DNA from: Aquificaceae bacterium
Lineage (GTDB): Bacteria > Aquificota > Aquificia > Aquificales > Aquificaceae
DNA: 64,000 nucleotides
Reading direction: 5' to 3'
Assembly (NCBI GenBank): GCA_027014155.1
Contig: JALWEG010000042.1
Span: forward strand, 1 to 64,000
Positions 33,583 to 42,500 of the stretch are shown here, piece after piece. Made by a program: the position numbers and the translations under genes. Numbering within the stretch: position 1 is the first letter of the stretch; every line of letters starts with the position of its first letter. Under the pieces are notes generated by a model. The model made no database searches, was not told the DNA's origin, and saw nothing but the letters and a program-made list of their open reading frames with translations.

Positions 33583-34270
33583 TGAGTATTCCACCGAACT
33601 TGCGTTTCCTTGAAGAGAAGTCTTCCAAGGCTGAGAGTAGGTGCTCCCGGGTGAAGTCGGGCCACAGGGTATCCGTAAAGTAAAGCTCCGTGTAGGCCAG
33701 GTTCCAGAGCAGGAAGTTGGAAATCCTCCTCTCTCCGGCCGTCCTTATCAGCAGGTCGGGGTCGGGTGAGGGATAGAGATCAAGGCATTTGGAGAACTCC
33801 TCCTCGCTTACCTCCTTTCTGCCTTCGGAGAGGAGTCCGTTAACGGCTCTGATTATGTCGTCCCTTCCTCCGTAGTCCACGGCCAGGTTCAGATTCATTC
33901 CCTTAAAGTTTTCGCTGTCCTCTTCTATACTCTCCATAAGCTTTGCGAGGCTTTCCGGGAGTCTATCCCTCCTGCCTATGAACCTGACCCTTATCTTAAG
34001 CTCGTAAAGCTCCTGCCGTTTTTCCTGCAGGTAGCTCTCTAAGAGATTGAATAGAGCCTGCACCTCTTCTTGGGGTCTTTTCCAGTTCTCTGTGGAAAAT
34101 GTGAACAGGGTCAGATGTTTGATACCCAAGCTCCTTGAGAACCTAACTATCTCCTCCGCCGCTTTGACCCCCTGGTAATGTCCGGCTATGCGGGGTAGGT
34201 TCTTAGCCTTCGCCCAGCGGCCGTTTCCGTCCATTATTATGGCCACGTGGGTGGGTATCTTTATGTCCAT
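33575..34270 (-). CDS. uppS: Undecaprenyl diphosphate synthase
   Basis: A 231-residue cis-prenyltransferase: HVAIIMDGNGRWAKAKNLPRIAGHYQG (catalytic Asp), FSTENWKRPQEEV, and the C-terminal DLLIRTAGERRISNFLLWNLAYTELYF. Makes the lipid carrier for peptidoglycan. Directly abuts the lipoprotein gene upstream. Confidence 0.97.
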   Translation of the reverse strand: MDIKIPTHVAIIMDGNGRWAKAKNLPRIAGHYQGVKAAEEIVRFSRSLGIKHLTLFTFSTENWKRPQEEVQALFNLLESYLQEKRQELYELKIRVRFIGRRDRLPESLAKLMESIEEDSENFKGMNLNLAVDYGGRDDIIRAVNGLLSEGRKEVSEEEFSKCLDLYPSPDPDLLIRTAGERRISNFLLWNLAYTELYFTDTLWPDFTREHLLSALEDFSSRKRKFGGILNE

Positions 34271-35047
34271 TCACTCTCCTCTAAGCTCTTTTATCTTGAA
34301 GGCCTCCTCGGACATGGGGTATCTCTCTATCAGCAGGTCGTAATACTTTTTGGCCTCCTGAAGGTTTCCCTTCTCCTCGTAAACCCTCGCCAGCATGAGG
34401 TAAGCGCTGGGCGCCTTGTTGCAGTCGGGCAGTTTTTTGGCTTCGCACTTCTTTATGAGGCTCTTATAGACCGCCTCCGCCTTATCTAAGTCCCCAAGCT
34501 CGTGGAATATCTTTCCGACCCAGAAGTAGGCGTTGTCCGTGTACTTGTTGGGTTTGTAGCTCTTTATAAAGCTCAAGAACCTGTCCCTCGCCTCGTAGAG
34601 CCTCTTCATGGTGTAAAGCTCGTGAGCCTTCCTGTAGGCCTCCTCCACGCCTTCCTGAGGCTGAGGTTGTGTCTCTTGTTCCTCTTCGGTCTGCGGTGGT
34701 TGCTCTTGGGTAGGCTGTTCCTGTTTTGGAGCCTCCGCGGTTTCGGTGGGTTTCTCCTTTTCCTTGGGACTGACTATCTCCACCACGCTCTCTTCCCTCT
34801 TTTTTAACTTCTCCTGCTGCACCCTTAGGTTTTCCACGTCAACTCTTACGTCGGATAGAATCTGGGAGAGCTTATCTATCCTCTCGTTGGTCTTTATAAG
34901 GTCTTCCTCAAACCTGTTTTGCCTCTCTTCTATCTGGGAGAGCCTTCTCTCAAGGGCTTTTATCCTGCTTTCCTGAGGGTCTTCCTGCTGAACCGCACAG
35001 GAGCTAAGAAGTATAATTAAGGAACCTGCAAGTGCGAGCCTTTTCAT
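34271..35047 (-). CDS. CpoB/YbgF-like periplasmic lipoprotein with coiled coil and TPRs
   Basis: A 258-residue protein with a lipoprotein signal ending LLSSC (lipid Cys17), a coiled coil (about 25-85), a Glu/Gln/Pro-rich linker (about 95-130) and three TPR-like repeats (about 130-255; AYRKAHELYTMKRLYEARDRFL, AYFWVGKIFHELGDLDKAEAVY, AYLMLARVYEEKGNLQEAKKYY). This is the CpoB arrangement that coordinates outer-membrane constriction with the Tol-Pal system; no tol genes are nearby and the lipoprotein anchor is a variation. Confidence 0.8.
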   Translation of the reverse strand: MKRLALAGSLIILLSSCAVQQEDPQESRIKALERRLSQIEERQNRFEEDLIKTNERIDKLSQILSDVRVDVENLRVQQEKLKKREESVVEIVSPKEKEKPTETAEAPKQEQPTQEQPPQTEEEQETQPQPQEGVEEAYRKAHELYTMKRLYEARDRFLSFIKSYKPNKYTDNAYFWVGKIFHELGDLDKAEAVYKSLIKKCEAKKLPDCNKAPSAYLMLARVYEEKGNLQEAKKYYDLLIERYPMSEEAFKIKELRGE

Positions 35048-35133
35048 AGTTATCGCTCCTCCTCTCTTGTGGCGGCTAAGTTATCGCTTACTATAAGAAC
35101 TATTTTACAGAAAAACTGTATGCTTATATTACT

Positions 35134-36057
35134 ATGGACTGCCGGCCGCGGACCGCAAGGGTTCTGTTCATGGGAACTCCGGACTTTGCCCTTCCATCTT
35201 TGAAGGCTCTCAGTGAGGAGTTTGAAGTTCAGGGAGTTGTGTCTCAACCGGATAGGCCGGCGGGTAGGGGAAAGAAGGTCTCTCCTACACCGGTCAAAAG
35301 GCTGGCCAAGGAACTGGGACTTGAGGTCTACCAGCCTGAGAAAAAGGGAGAGCTGATTGAGCTGGTAGAGGAGCTGAGCCCCGACTGCGTGGTGGTGGTA
35401 GCCTACGGCAGGATTCTTCCTAAGGAAGTTTTGGAGATTCCCAAATACGGAGCTTTGAACCTGCACGCCTCCCTGCTTCCCAAGTACAGGGGAGCGGCAC
35501 CGGTGCAGAGGGCCATCATAGCCGGCGATAGGGAGACTGGCAACACGGTGATGCTCATAAACGAGAGAATGGACGCGGGCGACATACTGGCCCAGCAGAG
35601 GGAAGTCATACTTCCCGAAGACAACGCAAGGACGCTCTCGGAGAGGCTGGCGTCAAAGGGAGCCACCCTTTTGGTGGAAACTCTAAAGAAGTGGCTCGGG
35701 GGCGGACTAAAGCCCGTGCCCCAAAGAGAAGAAGAGGCAACCTACGCACCCCCCATAAGTAAAGAGGAGCTGAGGATATGTTGGAAGGCACAGGCCCAAA
35801 GCGTAGTTGATAGGATAAGAGGGTTGTATCCCAACGCCTACACCACCTTCAGAGGTTCAAGAATTAAGATTCTCAAAGCTGAGCCGCTGGAGCTGCAGGG
35901 AGAGCCTGCTGAGATTCTGGAGAACAAGAGGCTGGTGGTGGCCTGCGGCAGGGGAGCCGTTCTCGTGCGGGAGCTGATATCTCCCAAAGGCAAGCTCATG
36001 AAGGGAGAGGACTTTATGAGGGGATACTCCCCTTCCGTGGGGGAGAGGTTTACCTGA
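35134..36057 (+). CDS. fmt: Methionyl-tRNA formyltransferase
   Basis: A 307-residue Fmt: [36 protein letters not shown] (formyl-THF binding and catalytic Asn/His), [19 protein letters not shown] and a C-terminal OB-like domain. Six or so extra residues precede the usual start; the ATG at 35134 follows an AT-rich TATATT. Divergent from the lipoprotein gene. Confidence 0.95.
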   Translation: MDCRPRTARVLFMGTPDFALPSLKALSEEFEVQGVVSQPDRPAGRGKKVSPTPVKRLAKELGLEVYQPEKKGELIELVEELSPDCVVVVAYGRILPKEVLEIPKYGALNLHASLLPKYRGAAPVQRAIIAGDRETGNTVMLINERMDAGDILAQQREVILPEDNARTLSERLASKGATLLVETLKKWLGGGLKPVPQREEEATYAPPISKEELRICWKAQAQSVVDRIRGLYPNAYTTFRGSRIKILKAEPLELQGEPAEILENKRLVVACGRGAVLVRELISPKGKLMKGEDFMRGYSPSVGERFT

Positions 36058-36068
36058 GAAGGTTTGCG

Positions 36069-37676
36069 ATGCGACGTGCGCTCTTTCTGCTTCTTAGCTT
36101 CAGCCTGATGGCTTTGGCGAACGCTCACGAGCTTTTAAACAAGCTGAGTGTTATAGAGGCATCGGAGCTCTACAGGGACGAGAGATTCTTAGTTATCAAG
36201 CCTACCGAGGTAGCTTCCAGCATAACCACCGAAGTGAGAACCTGCTACATACCCCGAAGCTATTGCACAGAGGGCTTTTTAGCAAACCTTCGCAGAAACA
36301 GGGCGTTGATAGTCCGTAAGGCTGCCGTATCTTACAGGCTGTTTGAGCTGAACTTGGACACCCTTGAGCTCAATAAGCTCAAGGAACCGCCGGCACTTGC
36401 AACCCTTGGAGAGGATAAAAGAGTGGAGATACACCACGGGAGCAAGGTTATAAAAGTTCAAAGAGGCGTTCCCAAACACTGGATATATCCCGACCCCAAG
36501 CCCGTTGTTCCCTGCGGGGACAAGTACTGGCTGATGGAAGGCAAGTACTTCGTTTTGCTGAGCCGTGAAGGTAAGCTCATAAAGAGAGGCAAAGGAGATG
36601 CCGTATGCGTTATGGGAAGGTTCGTAAGCCCATCGGAGGCTCCCACGCTCAGAGCAGCTCCCTTAAAGAAGATAATAAAGCTCGGCAGGAGGATAACCTT
36701 CCCATCCCACTGGAACCATCTCCTCTTCCCCAACGGAGTTCTCCTCTTAGGAAGGGAAGAAGGCAACACGAGCCGTATAGAGTTCTACGACAGAGAGCTT
36801 AAGAAAATCATGTCGTACAAACTCAAAGGCAGAGTGAAGTTCATACTTCATACAGGGAGCAGGTTCTACATAACCGCCGAGTATCCCGACAGGTTCTTTG
36901 AGTTCCACAGAGTTGACGTAAGAGAGAAAGATGCCCAAAGGCTCTTCTCCTTTGAGGATAAAGACTACAACAAGATATACTTCCTCGTGCCTGCGGAGGG
37001 GGATAGGTACATACTCGTGATGCCCCCTTACGACGTGTGCCTCGCCCCTTCGTGGCAAGGCTCCTGCACCCTCACCAAGTATTACAAAGGCAGAGCCACC
37101 CTCTTGGGAAGGGACTACAGACCTATAAAAAGCATAGACATACCCAAGACAGCACACACCTACTACCTCAAAGGCGGCTTCCTCTACTGCCTATTTAAAA
37201 ATCGGGAATGCACGTTCGTGGACTCCCGGCTTAGGGAGACACCCTTAGGCATCTACGGCTTTGGGGACACCTTCAGAGGCTACGAGTTCCTGCCGCTCTT
37301 CGGAGAGGATTCCTCCTTCGTGGTGTTCGGCGACAAGAGCTACAGAGCCTTCAGGAGATGCACCATCGGCGCCCACGCCAGAGCCGCTTTCTGTGAGAAC
37401 AGGGACGGGAGCTTTACCTTGATAGACATAGAGAGCGGCAAGCTGCTGGGAAAATCCATAAAGAGGCTTTACCCCGAATACGTTTATAGAAGTATGGCCT
37501 TCGGACGCTCAGGCAACAAGCTGGTGGTGCTGGACTCCGAAGACGGCAAGGTGCTGGACATACGCAGGCTCGACTGCTCCGGCGAGCTGTCCCTTGAATT
37601 TAGCAGAGACAGAGCTTACGCTTTATGTTCTGATGCCGAAAGAAAGAGCCTGGAGGTGATTCTCTTTGGCGATTAG
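36069..37676 (+). CDS. Secreted hypothetical protein, probably beta-rich with disulfides
   Basis: A 535-residue protein with a signal peptide (MRRALFLLLSFSLMALANA). The rest alternates short beta-strand-like segments, for example HKVIKVQRG, KYFVLLSREGKLIKRGK and KVLDIRRLDCS, which suggests a beta-propeller. Twelve or so Cys residues come in near pairs (CYIPRSYC, CLAPSWQGSC, CLFKNREC, CTIGAHARAAFC, C...ALC), consistent with periplasmic disulfides. No family is recognised. It overlaps the following small secreted protein, with which it probably acts. Confidence 0.7.
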   Translation: MRRALFLLLSFSLMALANAHELLNKLSVIEASELYRDERFLVIKPTEVASSITTEVRTCYIPRSYCTEGFLANLRRNRALIVRKAAVSYRLFELNLDTLELNKLKEPPALATLGEDKRVEIHHGSKVIKVQRGVPKHWIYPDPKPVVPCGDKYWLMEGKYFVLLSREGKLIKRGKGDAVCVMGRFVSPSEAPTLRAAPLKKIIKLGRRITFPSHWNHLLFPNGVLLLGREEGNTSRIEFYDRELKKIMSYKLKGRVKFILHTGSRFYITAEYPDRFFEFHRVDVREKDAQRLFSFEDKDYNKIYFLVPAEGDRYILVMPPYDVCLAPSWQGSCTLTKYYKGRATLLGRDYRPIKSIDIPKTAHTYYLKGGFLYCLFKNRECTFVDSRLRETPLGIYGFGDTFRGYEFLPLFGEDSSFVVFGDKSYRAFRRCTIGAHARAAFCENRDGSFTLIDIESGKLLGKSIKRLYPEYVYRSMAFGRSGNKLVVLDSEDGKVLDIRRLDCSGELSLEFSRDRAYALCSDAERKSLEVILFGD

Positions 37677-38229
37677 GTTCTTAGTACTTTTCTTATTTAT
37701 AAGGCTGACCTTCGGTATTGAGGTAGGAAAGGTAGAGATAAGGGAACAGGACATACTCATTCCCATCAAAGGCAAAGGCTCCATAACCCTTGAGGTGATT
37801 GACCCGCCGAAGGTTCCCAAATCTGGAGCCTACACCGACTTTAGGGGATACGGAAAGGTTTACAGATACAAATACCTGAGTCTCTGCTACGGCGCCATGT
37901 ATTACGAAAACGAGAGCGAGAACGTATTCGGAGCGCTCGTCTTTGGGGAGGAGGGAGCATTCGCAAATCTCTCCGCCCTGCCCGAAAGGGGAAGGTTTCG
38001 CCTTCTGCCCGCGAGGCTGTGCCTTTGCTTCTCCGATGAGGAGCGCAAGACTATAGACCCTCTAAATCCGCCTATGGACGATGTATGCCCCTCCAACGTT
38101 CATGTATGGATAAACTACACCCACGCTCAGGTTCTTAGGGAGGTCGGTATTGAAAGCGCCCTGCTGAAGGTTAGAGTTCGGGACAGCTCCGGCTCCTCTG
38201 CGGAGTTTCGGATTAAAATAAGCAGATGA
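37666..38229 (+). CDS. Small secreted hypothetical protein, Cys-containing
   Basis: A 187-residue protein with a signal peptide (IRFLVLFLFIRLTFG) and beta-strand-rich remainder; Cys residues occur in LSLCYGAMYY, ARLCLCFSDEE and DDVCPSN. TTG start at 37666 overlaps the end of the upstream gene (11 bp). No family is recognised. The two Cys-bearing secreted proteins likely form a pair. Confidence 0.65.
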   Translation: MAIRFLVLFLFIRLTFGIEVGKVEIREQDILIPIKGKGSITLEVIDPPKVPKSGAYTDFRGYGKVYRYKYLSLCYGAMYYENESENVFGALVFGEEGAFANLSALPERGRFRLLPARLCLCFSDEERKTIDPLNPPMDDVCPSNVHVWINYTHAQVLREVGIESALLKVRVRDSSGSSAEFRIKISR

Positions 38230-38624
38230 GGGAGTTCACCTACCGCAGGAGAGTCCAGTTCTACGAGACCGACGCCCAAGGTGTGGTGCATCACTCTAAC
38301 TACTTTCGCTACTTTGAGGAGGCAAGGGGAGAGCTTCTGAGGGACAGAGGACTTCCCTACAGCCGCATGAGGGAAGAAGGCTTTGAGGTAGTCCTCTTAG
38401 AGGCAAAGTGCCGGTGGAAAAAACCCCTGCTCTACGACGAGGAGTTCAGCATAGAGCTTAAGGTAAGCCACATGGACAGGTTCACCTTCTCAATCAATTA
38501 CAGGCTCCTCTGCGACGGCGAGATAAGAGCTTTGGGAGAGACGCGCCACTGCGTCCTTAAAGGAGGCAGAATCGTCTCCATACCCCGCAGCGTGAGAGCC
38601 GCCTTTGACCCCGATGCTGGATAG
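38226..38624 (+). CDS. YbgC-like hotdog-fold acyl-CoA thioesterase
   Basis: A 132-residue 4HBT protein with the signature VQFYETDAQGVVHHSNYFRYFEEARGELLRD, where the Asp in ETDAQG is the catalytic residue. Hydrolyses acyl-CoA or acyl-ACP thioesters. Overlaps its neighbours on both sides by 4 and about 11-20 bp. Confidence 0.92.
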   Translation: MREFTYRRRVQFYETDAQGVVHHSNYFRYFEEARGELLRDRGLPYSRMREEGFEVVLLEAKCRWKKPLLYDEEFSIELKVSHMDRFTFSINYRLLCDGEIRALGETRHCVLKGGRIVSIPRSVRAAFDPDAG

Positions 38625-38940
38625 GGACGTTCTCGGTGAAGAGGCTTTAAAGGACATAGCCTCCGTAGGGGGAGGCTACGGCATCAGAATAGAGAGATGT
38701 ATTAAAGAGCTGGAGAGGCTTGAACGTGCCATAAATTACCTCAAGCTCCGTATCCAGAGAGCGAAATCCACGCCCCTGCTCTCCATGCGCCTTCTGCTCT
38801 CCTTCAGAAAACGATTCAGAGAAACCAAAACCCTCGCCCTTGAGTACAGAAGATACCTAATCATCTACAGAGAGGCCATCGGCCTGACGAGACACAGAGA
38901 GGTTTACGAGGTATACAACCTTGAGAGGTTTGAAGCCTGA
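38614..38940 (+). CDS. Helical basic hypothetical protein
   Basis: A protein of about 108 residues from the ATG at 38614 (a TTG at 38605 is also possible), mainly helical and very basic (RIERCIKELERLERAINYLKLRIQRAKS ... LLSFRKRFRETKTLALEYRRYLIIYRE). No family is recognised. It is the last host gene before the tRNA-Pro fragment and the prophage. Confidence 0.6.
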   Translation: MLDRDVLGEEALKDIASVGGGYGIRIERCIKELERLERAINYLKLRIQRAKSTPLLSMRLLLSFRKRFRETKTLALEYRRYLIIYREAIGLTRHREVYEVYNLERFEA

Positions 38941-38956
38941 AAGAACACCTTGAGTG

Positions 38957-39001
38957 TCGGGGTGGCAGGACTTGAACCTGCGACCTTCGGCTCCCAAAGC
39001 C
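38957..39001 (-). other. 3' part of tRNA-Pro (TGG) gene: prophage attL
   Basis: On the minus strand the sequence reads from GGCTTTGGGAGCC (anticodon loop TTTGGGA) through the T arm CAGGTTCAAGTCCTG to the acceptor end CACCCCG plus A. The 5' half that should lie to the right (D arm, 5' acceptor CGGGGTG) is absent; unrelated DNA starts at 39002. This is the residue left when an element integrates in the anticodon region and rebuilds the complete tRNA at its other end. Confidence 0.85.
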
Positions 39002-39179
39002 TAAATAATGTGTTCTCTATATGCCATGCGAATATGGTGGTAATCCTTGCCTCTCAATCTTTTACTCCAAGTTAACACACACTAACAACGCACCTTTCCG
39101 AACCTCTTTTTGCTCTATTTTTACGCCATTATTTCGCCAATATTACGGAAAATTTCGGAAGCTCAAAACAGCTTCTTTC
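39002..39179. other. Non-coding left end of prophage
   Basis: About 180 bp, AT-rich, no gene. It contains near-repeats CGCCATTATTTCGCCAATATT and a TTCGGAAGC-type end that may be integrase arm sites of attP, but nothing decisive is seen. Confidence 0.35.
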
Positions 39180-39539
39180 TTATAGCTTTTGCATCCCTAT
39201 GGCAGTAATCACAGAGCTGAATATTGCGGCGAATACTATCTTCAGGATGTCCCAAGTTCGGGAAGACATCTTCTCATTTATCTTCTCAATCTTAATCTCC
39301 ATTTTCTCCATTCTCTTTATAACGTGTTCTATCTCGGCTTGTAGCCCATCGTGGCGAGCCTGAAGTTCCACCTGTTTTCTTGAGACTACGACAAGCTCTT
39401 TCAAAGCCTCTTTAATTTCATGCATATCCTCGGCAAGCTGTCCGAGAGAGGCTCTCAACTCTGCAAGGTCTGTCTTGTGGTTTACGATTTCACTTTCAAT
39501 CCTGTCAAGCCTACTGTGTAGAGTGTCCTTTGTCGCCAT
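39180..39539 (-). CDS. Phage coiled-coil protein with C-terminal TM helix
   Basis: A 119-residue protein: long coiled coil (about 5-92; LDRIESEIVNHKTDLAELRASL, IKRMEKMEIKIEKINEKM) and a C-terminal membrane helix (ILKIVFAAIFSSVITAIGM). This is the XhlA/haemolysin-like or holin-associated arrangement. A role in lysis is possible. It is the last gene at the left end of the prophage. Confidence 0.65.
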   Translation of the reverse strand: MATKDTLHSRLDRIESEIVNHKTDLAELRASLGQLAEDMHEIKEALKELVVVSRKQVELQARHDGLQAEIEHVIKRMEKMEIKIEKINEKMSSRTWDILKIVFAAIFSSVITAIGMQKL

Positions 39540-39550
39540 TATCCCCTCCC

Positions 39551-42500
39551 CTATTGCAACAACATTTTCTTCTTCCTATCAGAACCAAAGGGGTCTATCC
39601 TGTTCTTTACCCTTCTCATCAGCCCCTCCCTGCTTATCGCCGAAGAGAGCTTAAGGTAAAGGTACATATACTCCTTCTTTACCTCTCCCTCAGAACTTTG
39701 GACCTTATTAGCCAAATACTTCAATCTATCCGTTATCTCTGCGTAAAGCTCCTTGTAAGCTCCCTCATCGCCGTTTACTATCGCACCTGCAAGAGAGTTC
39801 ACAAGAGGCTCGTACTTCTTCCTGAACAAAGTTTCAAGAACGTATATCTTCTCCTTCTTTTCTAAAAACTCGTAATAAGACCGAGGTCTCAAGCCCAAAG
39901 CCCTCAACGCCGCATCCTTAGTCGTAGCCTTGTCAATCACCCTACCCTTGCTGTCTTTGACGTATCCCGTTTTATACATCTGCAGGGCGTCTTCAATATT
40001 TTGATAAATCCGGGGCTTTATCTCCCTTTCTATCTTTTGAGGGTCTCCCTCAGCCAAAGCCATAGCAAGCCTGCCCGGTCTCCCCAGCAAATCCCTAAAG
40101 GAAGTTGGCACATCTATCTTTACAGAACTCCTTATGTCTATCCCTGCGACTAAGGGCAGCCCTCCCTTTATAAAAGCCTTCAAAGTCGGATTATCTATCT
40201 CGTCCTCAAGGCTCTTGCCCGTCTGCTCACGATAAAGCCAGTCTATAACTTCGTATCCGTAATTAAGTATGGGATTGCCCGCAACCCCGCCTATCAGCAT
40301 GGCAGCCCCAAAGAACTGAAGTGCCTCTCTCGGGTGCTTTATAGCGTTCTTTGTCGCCATTCTCGCACTCAAAAGAATTTGGTTAATAAGGAAGTTCTTA
40401 TAAGGGAGTAAAAGCTTAGCAATAGAGCCGCTCAAACCCCTCGGTGCGGCAAACTTCTCGTATCTGAACTGCGTTTTATCCACAACCTCTCTTGCAAAGT
40501 CAATAGCCTTTTCCTCAAGCGGAACCTTCTTATCAAGTATCCTTCTGTAAAGAGGGTCATCTTTGCTCACCCCCAGAACGTCTAAAACCTTAAGCATTCC
40601 CTCCACGCCGTTTCTCTTTGCGTAATCCTTGGTAGCTCCGTAAGTGGCGACCCTATTCACTACCTCAACAGCCTTGAACATAATCAGAGGATAATCCTTT
40701 GCAGAGGCTCTCATATTCTCAAAGCCCGTCTCGGTGAGAACCCCCGCATCAAACAGCTCCTTCTTTATCTTCTCGTCTCCCTTTATTAACCCTTTTATAT
40801 ACTTACTGCCTCCCCTTAAAACGCTCCTTACCCCCAAAACAGGGGCAACGTTCAAAGCTACCTGCGTAGAGTTCACCGCAGCAGAGGAGGCACTAAGCCC
40901 CAAGTCCGCAACGTAGTTAGCCCAATAACCGCTTATCCCCGCCGCCTTTCTAACCTGAAAAGGCGACAGCTCAGACCCTACGCTCTTGTTCAACGCTCTC
41001 AGTAAAACCCTTCCCGGTCTGGTCTTCAAAAAGGAGTTAACAATATCTGCGGTTATCTGTTCCCCTTTTGTGGGATAACCCAAAACCTGCTCTTTGTATT
41101 CGTCTAAAAGCTGTCTGAGCTTTGCTGAAGGAACGTTCTGATAAGCCTTCTCAAACTCCTTTAAAAACCTGTCCTGATGGAGCTTTTTCAAAAGCGTAAA
41201 AGTGTAAAGCGATAAAGCGGTTTCAGGGTCTTTTATGTAGCCGTCTATGTTGTATTTCCTCTGCAGGAGATTCCCTACAAACCTATATCTGGGACGATTC
41301 CCTACCCCCGCCTTCTTTACCAACTGCTTAACCTCGTCCTTGGTAAGCTCAACCCCCTGTTCAAGGTTGTTTACCAGCTTCCAAAATCTGGGATTGGTAA
41401 TCTTGACCTCGTATATATCCGGTCTTAAGAACGCCCTTATCTTTACGTCCTTGCCCTCTTCCAACCCCTTAGTGGCAACCTCAAGAGCCTCGTCCCAAGT
41501 CTTTGTAGATACAAACTCATCTCCCACCTTGACCCTTATGTTGCCTTCAAAGAGATGCGGGAAGTAATCTTCTCTGTAGCTTATATCCAACCCCTGCTCT
41601 TTAACGTAATTGTAAATGTCATCAAGATAGCTTCTAATCTCTTTTGCTATTTCTTTTGTTTTGCCGTCTGCGTTCTTGAGCTTACCTTCAACTACATCAA
41701 TTACCCGTTCCTTTTCTTTGTCAGACATTCCCTTGAAGCGTTTCTTTAGGGTCTCAAGCCTATTTCCCAGCCAAGCGTAAAGGTCTTTTTCAAGCCCCTC
41801 CGTGTATTCCTTGGCAGCCCTATAAACGCCTGCGGTTCTGGAGCTTTTCTTAAGCCACTCGTATTGAGGCAGTATCCACCTTGTCCAGTTAGCGAAAATC
41901 GCCTGCCTATCCGCCTTGGCAAGCTCTGTAAAGGGGTCTAACTCCTCATAACCTTGGGCTTTAGCTAAGGGGTCTTCGCTTTCTCTGGCAAGCTTTGTTA
42001 TGCCTTCTTTGAGTTGTTCAGAGGAGGGACCTCCGGAGTAGAACTTGACTTCATCGTCAGGGCGAGTTAAATTATTATTGATGCCATCGGTTAGCTCCCC
42101 GGGAGCGTAGCCGGTGGCAGACGGGGTCCTACCCGGGGATAGGCCACGTGTCCATATTATCTCTTCTTCTCCTCTACGCACTTTGTTAAGAATAGTTTTC
42201 ACACTCTTCCTATGGAAGGAAACCAAAGACAAGCTCCCATTAGAATCAACAGTTATAGTTGCATACCCTTTATTGCCATTAGACTTATATTCCTTATAGA
42301 ATACATATTTATTGCTGTTTTTATCCTTTGTTATAACGTGAGGCTGAGATAATATATCAGAAATAAGAAAAATATCCCTTGCCCTTTGAGCTTCGTAACC
42401 CCTTATCTTTTCAGGCTCTACACCCTGTTTTATAAGCTCATAAGACTCTTCAGGTGTCTTAGCACCTTCAACAAAACCTTTCTTTTTGCCTCCGGATATT

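Noticed and set aside
39002-39179. Integrase at the left end of the prophage
   Set aside because: No reading frame with tyrosine or serine recombinase motifs is present between attL and the first gene, nor elsewhere in the window.
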